50,343 bases of DNA from DAOUBP01 sp034432655 (GTDB lineage Bacteria > Chloroflexota > Anaerolineae > CG2-30-64-16), in the NCBI GenBank assembly GCA_034432655.1, contig DAOUBP010000045.1, forward strand, positions 1 to 50,343, read 5' to 3'. The translations under genes and the position numbers were made by a program. Below, piece by piece: positions 42,432 through 50,343 of this stretch. The notes beneath the pieces are model-generated. The model searched no databases. It saw nothing but the letters and a program-made list of their open reading frames with translations, and had not been told where the DNA came from. Each line of letters starts with the position of its first letter. The first letter of the stretch is position 1.

Positions 42432-42831
42432 TGACGCCCGCACGACCATAAATGGCTCGTGCTACCGAGCAGCGCCCGGTGAACCGGGCTAACCGGCGGC
42501 GTTGAGGCCAATCGAGCCCCGTTCACGGGGCGCCGTCCGGTAGCCCGGCGACTTCATCGCCGGGCTGACGCCCGCACGGCCATAAATGGCTCGTGCTACC
42601 GAACAGCGCCCGGTCAACCGGGCTGGCCGGCCGCGTTGGGGCCAATCGAGCCCCGTTCACGGGGCGCCGTACGGTAGCCCGGCGACTTCATCGCCGGGCG
42701 ATCCCGCACGACCATAAATGGCTCGTGCTGCCGAACAGCGCCCGGTCAACCGGGCTGGCCGGCCGCGTTGGGGCCAATCGAGCCCCGTTCACGGGGCGCC
42801 GTCCGGTAGCCCGGCGACTTCATCGCCGGGC
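42432..42831. repeat. three tandem ~133-bp repeats, each made of three hairpins
   Basis: Copies start near 42432, 42566 and 42700 and are about 93-97% alike by eye. Each contains ATAAATGGCTCGTGCT, CCCGG-T(G/C)AA-CCGGG, GCCCCG-TTCA-CGGGGC and GCCCGGCGA-CTTCA-TCGCCG. There are no unique spacers between copies, so this is not a CRISPR array. After the third copy, ACGGC-TGAA-GCCGT near 42925 continues the style. Confidence 0.9.
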
Positions 42832-42978
42832 GATCCCGATTGACGCGCAACGCGCCGGAGAAGGCGATCAGCGGGCCAATTTCTGAAGTTTCATCAGTCG
42901 CCCCAGGCGGCACCGAACGGCTGAAGCCGTCACTACGAAGGTTTTCATCCGCCCTGGTACGGCCAGCGGCATGCTCAA

Positions 42979-43866
42979 CTACCTTGCGTACCCGCTGCCG
43001 GCCTGCTGGCGCCGCGCGCGAGCCAAAACCGCCGCCTCTTCTTCCCCCAGGCCGCCTCCGGTGTAGACCTCGTTCAACGAGTCCACCAGGTCCTGCAGCG
43101 CCAGGACCTCCCCACGGATGTCCTCATGCAGGCGCTGAGCGCGATCTGAATCTACATCTTTGCTGCCGATAAGCAAAAGCTGAGAATAGACGGTGCCCAA
43201 GGCTGCCAGCGAGTGGTCCAGCTGCAGGTCGGCCCGCTGCATGCGGCTGCGCAGCTCTTGCAAGGCAGCGTATTGCCGTCGGCTCGATTCCAGGGTTGCG
43301 GCGATCTGTTCACGCACGCGCGGATTAGGCTCGCGGTTCAGCCGGGCCTCGAGCTGCGCGATCTCCTTCGGCACCGTTTCCAGATCGCGCTTGATCACAG
43401 GGTCGCCACGAAAGTTGTCCAACCGTCGCGCCAGCTCCACCATGTTGGCGATCCAATCATAGACCTGGGCTGTGGTGCTCTTCATGCGGTCGCGCAGCAG
43501 ACCACTGCGTTGTTGCTCCACCACGGCCTGGATGCGCTGGCGGTACTGCTCGGCTTCTTTCAGCTTGGCGTTAAGCTCCCGATCACGGATGCCGGCGATG
43601 CTATACTTCTCCCGAAACAGCGCTTCCACCACCTTCTGTTGCTCGGCCTTGTCGGTCAGGCTGCTCCAGATGATGGCCGCCTCGCCCACGATACCGATCA
43701 GGGGCCAGGTCCACCACGGCAGCCAGCCGATGAGATCAGGCAAGAAGACGGTCGCCAGGATTGTGCCGCCTACCATCAGGGCGCTTTCCAGGCGAAAGAT
43801 GGCGTTCTTGAGCAACGCCTTGCCGGCTTCCTGCTCAATACGTTCGATGATGGATTCGGTCGCCAT
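42979..43866 (-). CDS. membrane-anchored coiled-coil protein of the PspA/vWA cluster
   Basis: 295 residues, family not recognised. A short amphipathic N-terminus is followed by a hydrophobic hairpin (about 28-68: ALMVGGTILATVFLPDLIGW and PLIGIVGEAAIIW) that would place it in the membrane. The rest (about 75-280) is helical and strongly coiled-coil (KLKEAEQYRQRIQAVVEQQR; LEARLNREPNPRVREQIAAT). Last gene of the minus-strand cluster, 5 bases after the vWA protein and without its own ribosome binding site, so translation is likely coupled. The coiled coils could contact the PspA homologues encoded upstream; this is inference. Confidence 0.8.
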   Translation of the reverse strand: MATESIIERIEQEAGKALLKNAIFRLESALMVGGTILATVFLPDLIGWLPWWTWPLIGIVGEAAIIWSSLTDKAEQQKVVEALFREKYSIAGIRDRELNAKLKEAEQYRQRIQAVVEQQRSGLLRDRMKSTTAQVYDWIANMVELARRLDNFRGDPVIKRDLETVPKEIAQLEARLNREPNPRVREQIAATLESSRRQYAALQELRSRMQRADLQLDHSLAALGTVYSQLLLIGSKDVDSDRAQRLHEDIRGEVLALQDLVDSLNEVYTGGGLGEEEAAVLARARRQQAGSGYAR

Positions 43867-43871
43867 AGCGG

Positions 43872-45584
43872 TTAGAAATAGCTCGACAGGATCTTGTACA
43901 GCTCACGGATGGTCTCGGTGGTCCCTTCGCGCACCTGACCGCCGCTGGCATCGGCCAACGTCTGCAACACCTGATAATCGGCATCCCGGCCATAGGCGAT
44001 GCAGAAGATAATCACGGGCAGGTTGCGGTTGCCGGCGCGTATCTCAGCGGTCAACTGGCGCAAGGTAACCGCCGAGGCGTTCTCTTTGCCGTCGGTCATC
44101 ACCACGATGGCGTTGATACGCTCCGGGTCGGCCTGACGTTGCAAACGGCCGTAAGCGGTGCGCACAGCATCCAGCAGCGCGGTGTTGCCGCCCGCCTGCA
44201 GACTGTCTACCGCAACGGTCAGGACTGAACGATTGACGCTCAACGTATCCAGCTCGATGATGTTGGCCACCCCGCTGTTGAACTCCACCATTCCCACCCG
44301 CTCCTGATCGCTGGGGATCTGGGCCAGGAAGGTGCGCAGCGCCGCTTTGGCGTTGGCCAGTTTCTCGCCGGCCATGGAGCCCGAGGTATCTACCACCAAC
44401 ATGACGTTGGTCTTGCGTTTGGTCAGCGCCCACACGTTTTGCACCACCTGCACCACATCGGGCGTCGGCAGTTGCAACGTCGTCTGCGGCTGTGCCGGGT
44501 CCACGCCGTTGGCGGCCGTCAGGGGCGAGGCTGGCCCGCTGAGGGAGATGCTGAGATCGGCTGGCCGGTAGCCCGCCCGGAGGATCAAGGTCTGGCTTTC
44601 GGCCCGGGCCAGGAACTCGCGGAAGGCCTGGAAGGTGCGGCGCTGGTTGGCCGTCACGTCCGGGGTTTCCAACAACGCCAGCGGGTGATCGGCCCAGAGC
44701 GTACCTTCGATGGGATAGATAGCCACCAGGCGGGCCGGCGGCCGGCCGAAGACGCCGGTGTTGAAGGCCACCACCAGTTGCTCTGACACGACAAAGGCAT
44801 CCAGAGACTTGGCCCCCTCTTGGGCCACCCGTTGGATCACGGCCAGTTCTGCTTCACCGTAGAATTTGACGGTTTTCTCGATGGCCGAAACAAACTCGAT
44901 TGTCTTCGGGTCCTGGGCCATCTCGGCGGTCAACCCGCGTTGCACCCCGGCGCCGACGTAGAACTCGGCCAGGGTAGCCAACAGACCGCTGGCATAGGCG
45001 GTGCTGGGATGGCTCCAGCGGAAGTTGCTATCCTGCTGGGCGCGGGTCTGCAGCGTCTGCCAGCCCACCGGCCGGTCCGGCCAGCCCAGGGAGCGCGCCA
45101 CGTCTTCCCAGGCCGCAATGACGATGGGGCTGATGGCGTAGCGCACCGGCTCGCTGGTCAGGCGCGGGGCAATCGCGCCCGGCGCCACGGTCTGGGTTTG
45201 CAGCCAGCGCCGGTTGAGCTGGTCGAGCCATAGCGACGAATCGGGCGTGAGCGCCTGGAACGCCGGCTCGCCGGCCAGCACGCGGTTCAACATCTCCTCA
45301 GGGGTCAACTCCACCAGTTCCACCCGCATCAACTGACGGTCAGGGGTGCGTTGTTTCTCCGCGTTGAACTTTTCGGCCAGTTCCCTGATCAAAGCTGCCT
45401 TTTCGGGCGAGTAAGCGATGACCAGTGTCGCGTCGGCCGGGTTGCGGGCTGGCGTTTCGGCGGCCGGTTCTTCCGATTGCAACAGGGCGACGATCACGGC
45501 GAACGCGGCCAGCACACACAACAGCAGGGCAGCGCCGATGACGATCAGGGCGGCGGAACGTTGGCTGGTCTGTGATCGGCTCAT
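43872..45584 (-). CDS. membrane-anchored substrate-binding/vWA domain protein
   Basis: 570-residue protein. After an N-terminal transmembrane anchor (about 10-33, ALIVIGAALLLCVLAAFAVI) comes a type-2 periplasmic-binding-protein-like domain (about 50-370: LVIAYSPEKAALIRELAEKF, LWLDQLNRRWLQ), then a vWA domain (about 385-570) with a complete MIDAS: DTSGS, the threonine in GGNTALLDAV and VMTDGKENAS. The domains would face outside the membrane. ATG 45584 is one base from the stop of the preceding gene. The longer frame upstream overlaps that gene and is rejected. Such proteins resemble YfbK-like SBP-vWA proteins; the ligand is unknown. Confidence 0.85.
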   Translation of the reverse strand: MSRSQTSQRSAALIVIGAALLLCVLAAFAVIVALLQSEEPAAETPARNPADATLVIAYSPEKAALIRELAEKFNAEKQRTPDRQLMRVELVELTPEEMLNRVLAGEPAFQALTPDSSLWLDQLNRRWLQTQTVAPGAIAPRLTSEPVRYAISPIVIAAWEDVARSLGWPDRPVGWQTLQTRAQQDSNFRWSHPSTAYASGLLATLAEFYVGAGVQRGLTAEMAQDPKTIEFVSAIEKTVKFYGEAELAVIQRVAQEGAKSLDAFVVSEQLVVAFNTGVFGRPPARLVAIYPIEGTLWADHPLALLETPDVTANQRRTFQAFREFLARAESQTLILRAGYRPADLSISLSGPASPLTAANGVDPAQPQTTLQLPTPDVVQVVQNVWALTKRKTNVMLVVDTSGSMAGEKLANAKAALRTFLAQIPSDQERVGMVEFNSGVANIIELDTLSVNRSVLTVAVDSLQAGGNTALLDAVRTAYGRLQRQADPERINAIVVMTDGKENASAVTLRQLTAEIRAGNRNLPVIIFCIAYGRDADYQVLQTLADASGGQVREGTTETIRELYKILSSYF

Positions 45585-45585
45585 C

Positions 45586-46929
45586 TTACTTCCCCACGTT
45601 GAGATCGAACCAGCGCAGCAGGGCCAGCAGCACATCCCGGCCAGGCGATGCCATGCGGGTCGTGCGCGGCACCACCGCCTCGACACCCTGGCTCTGCCAT
45701 TTGACGAAGAGGGTGTCGCCCTGGGTCACGCTCACCTCGCTGTTGACCGGTCGCAGCCCCTGCTGCACGGCCAGGCGCTGGATATCGGCGCTGAGGAGGA
45801 ACTGCTGAAACTGCAACGCGGCGTTCTTCTCCGCGGCGGTGGTTTCCGGGCCGACCCAGATGGTGTACGGGAAGTCAAACCACGTGACATATTTCGGGTA
45901 ACGGATCACCAACGGGTCGGACCAGCGCGTGCGGATGCCCTCCATGTTGTTAAGCAGGTCGCTTTCCAGTAGCTGACCGCCGTCCCCCACCGAGTAACCG
46001 AACAGTGCAAAGTCTTCGGCTGTGTAGGCGCTGGCGCCGCTGACATCGGTCAGAGCTCCCATCAGCTCTTTCAGCCACGTCTGAAACTCCGGGTCGGTGA
46101 CATCGGCCACCGAGATGTTGGTGCGATCGTAGTACTCACCCGCGGCAGCGATCATGGCCGCCAGGCCACCGACGTTGCGCCGTGGGTTGGGCACCACCAG
46201 CTTGAAGAAGCCCCAGGCCGGCTCGCCGCCCAGCTCGGGCCAGCCGCCTTTGGCGATCGCAGCATCGTGGATGGTCTGCCAGTTGATCTCGCCGTATTTA
46301 CGGGTCAGCACCTCGGCGCGGCTCTGGTAGATGCCCCAGGTGAAGAGTGAGATGGCAATGGGCCGGGCCCGGTACTCGCCGTCGGTCAAGAAGACATCAC
46401 GGCCCAGCCGCTCCTTGTAGGTAGCGTTGGCCAGCTCCACCAGATACCGGCTGTCCGGGATCCAGACGGTGGGGAAGGTCGTCTCCAGCCGTTTCAGCTC
46501 ATCGGCCGAGAGTTGATCGCGAGTCCGCTCCCCCAACGCGCCGAAGTCATCCCGATCGAACTTGCCCAGCGCGCTCAACCCGTCCATGGCGATCACCTGG
46601 ACCTCAATCGGCTGGCCGTCCTGGCGAAAATTGCCCGCGTTGAAGCGTTTGGCCGCTTCCCGCACCCATGGCTCCACCGGCAACGCGGTCAGCACCCGCA
46701 CCTGAACGGGCCCGCGCGGGGTCGCTACCAACGGCTGGGGGTTAGCAGCCGGGTTGAGACGTTGCCAGCCCAGTCCGGTGGTTACTACCAGCAGGACCAG
46801 GCCGACGATCAGAAAGAACACGCCTTGCGTCCTGCGGCCCCCGCGACCGCCAGCGACAAAAAAATAGATGGCCAGGACGATGGCGATCAGGCCACCGGCC
46901 AGGGTGACGATGATAGGTGCCAGGGACAT
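45586..46929 (-). CDS. membrane-anchored substrate-binding-domain protein
   Basis: 447 residues. Two hydrophobic segments (about 5-27 and 36-55) precede a type-2 solute-binding-like domain (about 70-440: VQVRVLTALPVEPWVREAAK, TVWIPDSRYLVELAN, YPKYVTWFDFPYTIWVG). No lipobox and no transporter genes are present, so it probably senses or scaffolds rather than imports. It is paralogous in fold to the binding domain of the vWA protein directly downstream, with 1 base between the genes. AAGGAG precedes ATG 46929. Confidence 0.82.
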   Translation of the reverse strand: MSLAPIIVTLAGGLIAIVLAIYFFVAGGRGGRRTQGVFFLIVGLVLLVVTTGLGWQRLNPAANPQPLVATPRGPVQVRVLTALPVEPWVREAAKRFNAGNFRQDGQPIEVQVIAMDGLSALGKFDRDDFGALGERTRDQLSADELKRLETTFPTVWIPDSRYLVELANATYKERLGRDVFLTDGEYRARPIAISLFTWGIYQSRAEVLTRKYGEINWQTIHDAAIAKGGWPELGGEPAWGFFKLVVPNPRRNVGGLAAMIAAAGEYYDRTNISVADVTDPEFQTWLKELMGALTDVSGASAYTAEDFALFGYSVGDGGQLLESDLLNNMEGIRTRWSDPLVIRYPKYVTWFDFPYTIWVGPETTAAEKNAALQFQQFLLSADIQRLAVQQGLRPVNSEVSVTQGDTLFVKWQSQGVEAVVPRTTRMASPGRDVLLALLRWFDLNVGK

Positions 46930-46980
46930 ATGCGCTCCTTATTGCGGGATGCCGAAATCGCCAACCACGGCGAGCGACCA

Positions 46981-47015
46981 GCTTCCGGCTTCCAGCTTCT
47001 AGCTTCCAGCCTGCA
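46981..47015. repeat. GCTTCCA heptamers overlapping the end of the second pspA-like gene
   Basis: Five heptamers (GCTTCCG, GCTTCCA, GCTTCTA, GCTTCCA, GCCTGCA) run in phase from the spacer into the coding sequence. On the minus strand the variant TAGAAGC supplies the stop codon of the PspA-like gene and the preceding unit its last residues (AGS). Confidence 0.78.
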
Positions 47016-47685
47016 GCCGCGCCTTGCGAGCCTCTAATTGCGCCTCAAGTTCTTTACGTTTAAGCACCTCGGGGGTTTCGCCGCGCGCCAACGCCCGTTG
47101 TTCCAGTTCGCGAATCTTAGCCTCGGCCTCAGCCAACCGGTCACGGATGGCACCCACCACGCGCGCCACATCGGGATCGCCTTGCCCGGCCAGATCATCC
47201 AGCGATTGCGCTGCGGCCGCGGTGAGACGTTTGGCGCGCGCCAGTCCCACCAGGCCCTCCACCTCGGGCTCGCTCTGTACCAGCGCGACGATGCGGGCTT
47301 CCAGCTCGGCCTTGGTCTGCGCCAGACGGGCATACTCCGCTTCCAGCCGCTCGACCTGCTCGGTCAGGCGGCTGGCCAGCAGGCGGCTCTGGTTCAGGCG
47401 ATCCTGCGCGGCCAGCGCCTCCTCTTGCAGACCGGCCTGCAACAGTTCATCCACCTCCCGGTCTTGCTGCACGACGACAGCCTGCTGTTCGTCGCTACGC
47501 CGCCGCATCCTGGAGATCTCGGCCCGCAGGCTGACCAGTTGCTGGGTCAGTTGCTCCTGCAAGGCCTGAAGCTCGCGGATGTGATGCTGAAAAACCGCTT
47601 CTTCGTTGGAGGCCAACGCGCGATCGAGCAGCCGGTTCAGATCGGCGGCCACCAGGGTCTGGATTTTCTCCAGTAGTGATGCCAT
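46999..47685 (-). CDS. PspA/IM30-family protein, paralogue 2
   Basis: 228-residue, almost entirely helical coiled-coil protein. The N-terminus SLLEKIQTLVAADLNRLLDR matches the PspA amphipathic helix region, the long hairpin helices span about 25-145, and LDDLAGQGDPDVARVVGAIRDRL near 165-190 is shared with the first paralogue. PspA proteins bind and remodel the inner leaflet of stressed membranes. GGAGG lies before ATG 47685. It has diverged in the middle from the paralogue at 47823 but has the same length. The 3' end runs into heptamer repeats. Regulation is probably from the pspA1 promoter. Confidence 0.83.
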   Translation of the reverse strand: MASLLEKIQTLVAADLNRLLDRALASNEEAVFQHHIRELQALQEQLTQQLVSLRAEISRMRRRSDEQQAVVVQQDREVDELLQAGLQEEALAAQDRLNQSRLLASRLTEQVERLEAEYARLAQTKAELEARIVALVQSEPEVEGLVGLARAKRLTAAAAQSLDDLAGQGDPDVARVVGAIRDRLAEAEAKIRELEQRALARGETPEVLKRKELEAQLEARKARLQAGS

Positions 47686-47697
47686 AGGAAACCTCCG

Positions 47698-47821
47698 GAG
47701 CGAATCAGCGAATGGCGAATCAACGAGTGGCGAATCAGCGAACCGGCGAATGGTGAATCAGCGAATGACGAGATTCAAGATTCGCTCATTCGAGATCCGC
47801 TCATTCGAGATTCGCTCATTC
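47698..47821. repeat. GCGAATCA octamer array, folding back on itself, between the two pspA-like genes
   Basis: GCGAATCA, GCGAATGG, GCGAATCA, ACGAGTGG, GCGAATCA and similar words (47700-47767) are followed by reverse-complement words (ATTCGCTCATTCGAGATC, 47779-47821). The whole 137-base gap could fold into an imperfect hairpin. It abuts the stop codon of the upstream pspA gene. No independent promoter is visible in it. Confidence 0.88.
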
Positions 47822-47822
47822 G

Positions 47823-48509
47823 TCAACCGCTTTTGGCCATGCCCAGCCGGGCTTTGCGGGCGGCCAGTTGCGCGTCCAGCTCCCCGCGCTCCAGCACCTC
47901 GTCCATCTGGCGGTCCAGGCTGGCCGCGCGCATCTCGCTCTCGGCCGAGGCGCGATCCAGGCGTTTGCGGATGGAATCGGCCACGCGCGCCACATCGGCG
48001 TCGCCCACGCCGGCCAGGTCATCCAGCGACTTAATGGTGCGGGCCGTGATCTCCTTGGACTTGGCCAGCTCCAGCAGCGCCTCCAGCTCCTCACGCTCCT
48101 GCTTGATGGTGGTGAGCTTGGCCTCCAGCTTCAGCCGGGCGTCCATGAGGCTCTGATACTCGCGCTGCATCTGCTCCAGCTGCTGGGCGTAGGTCTCGAC
48201 CAGGCGCATGGTGGAGTTATATTTGCTCTGCGCGGCGCGGGCCAGGTCTTCCCGGCCCTCGGCCAGGAACAGGTCAATGTTGCGATCCAACTCGGCCGCT
48301 TTGGCCTGGAACTCCTCGTATTTGCGGCGCACGGTCTTGACGTTGCCGCCCACCGTGGCTGTGGCCTCCGACAGGTTTTCCAGGTTGTTTTCGACTTCGC
48401 GAATGTACTGGTTGATAACAGCGATCGAATTCTGCTTCAGGGCCTGATCCACCAGCCAGTGCAGGTTTGCGGAAATCAACGTGTTGACCTTGTCCAACAG
48501 GGTTGCCAT
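47823..48509 (-). CDS. pspA: PspA/IM30-family protein, paralogue 1
   Basis: 228-residue membrane-associated coiled-coil protein. ATLLDKVNTLISANLHWLVD at the N-terminus, then IREVENNLENLSEATATVGG and the RRKYEEFQAKAAELDRNIDL helix, match PspA/IM30/Vipp1. LDDLAGVGDADVARVADSIR near 165-185 recurs in the second paralogue. The family protects the cytoplasmic membrane on envelope stress. GAGGAGG lies directly before ATG 48509, so the slightly longer TTG form (48524) is rejected. It is the first structural gene of the minus-strand cluster, 271 bases after the AAA-winged-helix regulator. Confidence 0.9.
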   Translation of the reverse strand: MATLLDKVNTLISANLHWLVDQALKQNSIAVINQYIREVENNLENLSEATATVGGNVKTVRRKYEEFQAKAAELDRNIDLFLAEGREDLARAAQSKYNSTMRLVETYAQQLEQMQREYQSLMDARLKLEAKLTTIKQEREELEALLELAKSKEITARTIKSLDDLAGVGDADVARVADSIRKRLDRASAESEMRAASLDRQMDEVLERGELDAQLAARKARLGMAKSG

Positions 48510-48563
48510 GCCTTGCCTCCTCAAAGGTGTAGATATTGCGTACTGCGTATAGTTTGCTGGCTC

Positions 48564-48572
48564 ATGATAGCA
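48564..48572 (-). promoter_or_regulatory. possible extended -10 promoter for the pspA cluster
   Basis: On the minus strand TGCTATCAT is an extended -10 element (TATCAT) about 55 bases before the pspA start. No clear -35 box is present. GCAGTAC-type heptamers (48533-48556) lie between it and the gene. The rest of 48573-48687 holds no gene. Confidence 0.4.
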
Positions 48573-48687
48573 AAGCCGGTCGGCGGCCGCTTGACGGACA
48601 GCCGACTCGTTTCTGACAGGCGAAAAGTGTGATGGCTATGGACGGCGAATCCGACCGTCAAACCTCAGGAATTCCAAATCTAAACAG

Positions 48688-48753
48688 ACTGGAGGCTTTC
48701 GCCGGTCTCCCGTGCAGCCCGAGCGAGCTGAAACCGGCTGAAGCCTCCAGGCC
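48688..48753. repeat. GAGGCTTTAGCCGGT-family palindrome, copy 8
   Basis: ACTGGAGGCTTTCGCCGGTC (48688) faces AAACCGGCTGAAGCCTCCAG (48731). It lies directly after the regulator gene (minus strand), where it might end or attenuate transcription before the pspA gene. Confidence 0.85.
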
Positions 48754-48780
48754 AATATACGGACAACGCTCCTTTTGTGT

Positions 48781-50157
48781 TCAGGCTTCAACCAGCTTGT
48801 AACCACGGCCGCGGATCGTCTGCAGGTAACGAGGGTTGGCAGGGTCGGGTTCGATTTTTTGGCGGAGCCGGCTGACCAACTTCTCGATGCGCGCGTCGTC
48901 CACTTCGTCTATGTATTCGTCCCCCCAAACTGCTTCCACCACCTCGTACTTGGTGCAAATCTTGCCGATCCGACCATAGAGCAGCAACAGCAGCCGGTAC
49001 TCCAGGTTCGTCAGGGTGGGGATCTGGCGGCCGTTAACCCAGACCTCGCCGCTATCGGGATCGAGCCGGATGCCCTCGGTGTGTGATCGCCGCGCTGCGC
49101 TCTGGCGCTGGACGAACTCCTCCAACGCGCGCGCAAAGATGCGGTGCTCCACGCCATTGAAGGTCACCAGATGTTTGGCGATCACCAGGTCCATACCCGG
49201 CATGGTGTTGGTGGCCGTGCCATGCTCGACCGCCAGCAGCGCCTCCTGCTCGGCTTCGCTCAGGTCATTCCAGATCTTGCGACATTCGGCATGGAGGTTA
49301 AGATCCTGTGCCAGCACCTCGGCCGCGCGCCGGTGGATGATCCAGTCCTGAGACGGATCGCGCACCGGCCGGCCGGTCAACAGGCCCAGGATGCGGCAAG
49401 CCGTCTCAAGCAATGCCGGGTGCCCGCCGCTCCACAACCGCAGGAAGGCGATATCTTCATCGCTGAAGGTGATCCCCTCCTCCTGGGCAAAACGTTGGGC
49501 GAATTGGCGGATCTCATCCTCTTGCAGCATGGAGATGTAGTGCACATGGTGCACAAAGAGCTCGGCGAACTCCAGCACGTTGGGGTCGGGCCGGATCTGC
49601 CCCAGCCGGCGGTTGGTGGCGGTAACATAGGTGATGCCGCTACGGTGACGGTCTTTGAGCGCGCGCAGGTTCAGGAAGACGCGACCGTCTATGCCGGCCA
49701 CGGGTTCATCCACCTCGTCGAAAAGAAAAACCACACATTGCGGCAGTTGATCGCCGATGGCCGCCATCGCCTGCGCGAAGCTGAGGGGGACCTCAAACGC
49801 GCTGTTGGGCGCCACCAGCGTGGTGTAGGCGCGCTCCACCCGCTGCAGCACCTCGGCGCTGGCGTTGTTCTCGCGCATGGCATCAATGGAGCAACGCAGA
49901 ACCAGCTCGTAAAACGCCTGATCGCTCAGCTCCAGCATCTGATTGAAATCAACGTAGACGAAGAGATAGCCGGCGGCCTCGGCGCCCAGGTAACGTGCCT
50001 GCACAGCCGGATCGGCCAGCGCCCGCAAGGTGGCAGATTTACCCAGGTTGCTGACACCGACCACCGATACGCAATCACGCGCCCGGATGGCCTCAAAAAG
50101 GTGCTCCAGATCGGTGTGACGGGGCAGATAGATCCATTCGCGAACTTTCGGCGGCAT
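48781..50157 (-). CDS. AAA-ATPase/winged-helix (OmpR-type) transcriptional regulator
   Basis: 458 residues. The N-terminal half is an AAA/STAND-like ATPase: GVSNLGKSATLRAL is Walker A near residue 35 and CVVFLFDEVDEP Walker B near 140, with a helical domain to about 350. The C-terminal 95 residues are a PhoB-type winged helix (NLEYRLLLLLYGRIGK, DDARIEKLVSRLRQKI, LQTIRGRGYKLVEA). There is no receiver domain; the ATPase replaces it as input. Such proteins switch on nucleotide and partner binding. ATG 50157 follows AGAAAGG; the longer frame to 50280 reads through repeat sequence and is rejected. Control of the pspA cluster downstream is likely from position but unproven. Confidence 0.85.
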   Translation of the reverse strand: MPPKVREWIYLPRHTDLEHLFEAIRARDCVSVVGVSNLGKSATLRALADPAVQARYLGAEAAGYLFVYVDFNQMLELSDQAFYELVLRCSIDAMRENNASAEVLQRVERAYTTLVAPNSAFEVPLSFAQAMAAIGDQLPQCVVFLFDEVDEPVAGIDGRVFLNLRALKDRHRSGITYVTATNRRLGQIRPDPNVLEFAELFVHHVHYISMLQEDEIRQFAQRFAQEEGITFSDEDIAFLRLWSGGHPALLETACRILGLLTGRPVRDPSQDWIIHRRAAEVLAQDLNLHAECRKIWNDLSEAEQEALLAVEHGTATNTMPGMDLVIAKHLVTFNGVEHRIFARALEEFVQRQSAARRSHTEGIRLDPDSGEVWVNGRQIPTLTNLEYRLLLLLYGRIGKICTKYEVVEAVWGDEYIDEVDDARIEKLVSRLRQKIEPDPANPRYLQTIRGRGYKLVEA

Positions 50158-50290
50158 TAGCGAACCTTTCTGTTGATTCAACCGCTCAGGCTTGAAGGGC
50201 GGTCTGAGACCCCCGACCGCCGGTCGTGGACCGGCTGAAAGCAGCAAAGCTAATAGGGAACGCAGATAGAACACACACAATCGGAGCGCG

Positions 50291-50327
50291 GCATCCTCAG
50301 ATGCCGCCTGTTCGCATCCTCAGATGC
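50291..50327. repeat. GCATCCTCAGATGC palindromes at the right edge
   Basis: GCATCCTCAGATGC occurs at 50291-50304 and again at 50314-50327, the second inside TTCGCATCCTCAGATGCGAA. The same word encodes the tail of the siroheme fusion protein at 20906. The region 50158-50290 holds degenerate CCGGCTGAAAGC and GGCGGTCTGAGACC words and no gene; the window ends inside this repeat. Confidence 0.85.
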
Positions 50328-50343
50328 GAACTCCGCTATGTGT

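Noticed and set aside
42432..42831. Possible CRISPR array (three ~133-bp repeats with palindromes)
   Set aside because: Copies are contiguous without unique spacers, units are too long, and no cas gene is present.
42224..42978. tRNA or small RNA gene in the long gene-free stretch
   Set aside because: Hairpins are present, but no cloverleaf with anticodon arm and TTCGA-type T loop could be built; they fit a repeat string better.
50158..50280. N-terminal extension of the AAA-winged-helix regulator (MCVFYLRSLLALLLSAG)
   Set aside because: It reads through palindromic repeat sequence, and ATG 50157 has a ribosome binding site, although the extension mimics a signal peptide.

Overview
The window is a high-GC, gene-dense bacterial chromosome segment with about 38 protein genes and no rRNA, tRNA, CRISPR array, phage gene or transposase that I could recognise. 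The gene content suggests an environmental Chloroflexota bacterium, perhaps Anaerolineae-like. The grounds are paired PspA homologues beside membrane-anchored substrate-binding and vWA proteins, an AAA-winged-helix regulator, a SirC-CobA-HemD fusion opposite hemC-hemB-hemL, a PepF-type peptidase, and several TTG/GTG starts. This assignment is inference, not proof.

Layout. 1-5152: a truncated dihydropyrimidinase, an SsnA-like amidohydrolase, a PreA-like iron-sulfur flavoprotein and a YgeY-like M20 hydrolase form a cyclic-ureide (pyrimidine/purine) breakdown cluster. 5267-16538: an XRE-cupin regulator, a carbohydrate ABC importer (binding lipoprotein and two permeases, no ATPase), a cyclodeaminase-like protein, then an SDR oxidoreductase, a hydroxypyruvate-isomerase-like TIM barrel, two LsrF/DhnA-type aldolases, an FGGY kinase and a HAD phosphatase. 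Together these read as uptake, oxidation, isomerisation, phosphorylation and cleavage of an unknown sugar or polyol. 16615-23361 (minus): SirC-CobA-HemD, an epimerase, a histidine kinase, a response regulator and a formylglycine-enzyme-family protein in one tightly packed operon. 23588-26853 (plus): hemC, hemB, hemL. 27164-31925: rtcA, pepF, slyD and, on the minus strand, ansA. 32128-37949: an NAD-linked formate-dehydrogenase-like operon (NuoE-NuoF fusion, a ferredoxin subunit, a molybdopterin subunit) interrupted by rarD. 38192-42223: an unknown small protein, a dGTPase, a two-helix membrane protein and an M24 aminopeptidase. 42979-50157 (minus): an AAA-winged-helix regulator, two PspA homologues, two membrane-anchored substrate-binding proteins (one with a vWA domain) and a membrane coiled-coil protein. 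This looks like an envelope-stress module and is the best candidate here for an under-described protein system.

The most striking non-coding signal is the spacers. Nearly every intergenic gap is built from recurring short words (octamers such as GCGAATCA, heptamers such as GCAGTAC) or from dispersed imperfect palindromes. These are a 105-bp element present twice with 2 differences, a GAGGCTTTAGCCGGT family with at least eight copies, and hairpin strings whose loops are mostly TTCA, TGAA, TTGA or TCAA. Several begin at or run through stop codons. Others lie inside coding sequence: two copies form the linker of SirC-CobA-HemD, another palindrome forms its tail, and another sits in the SsnA-like gene.
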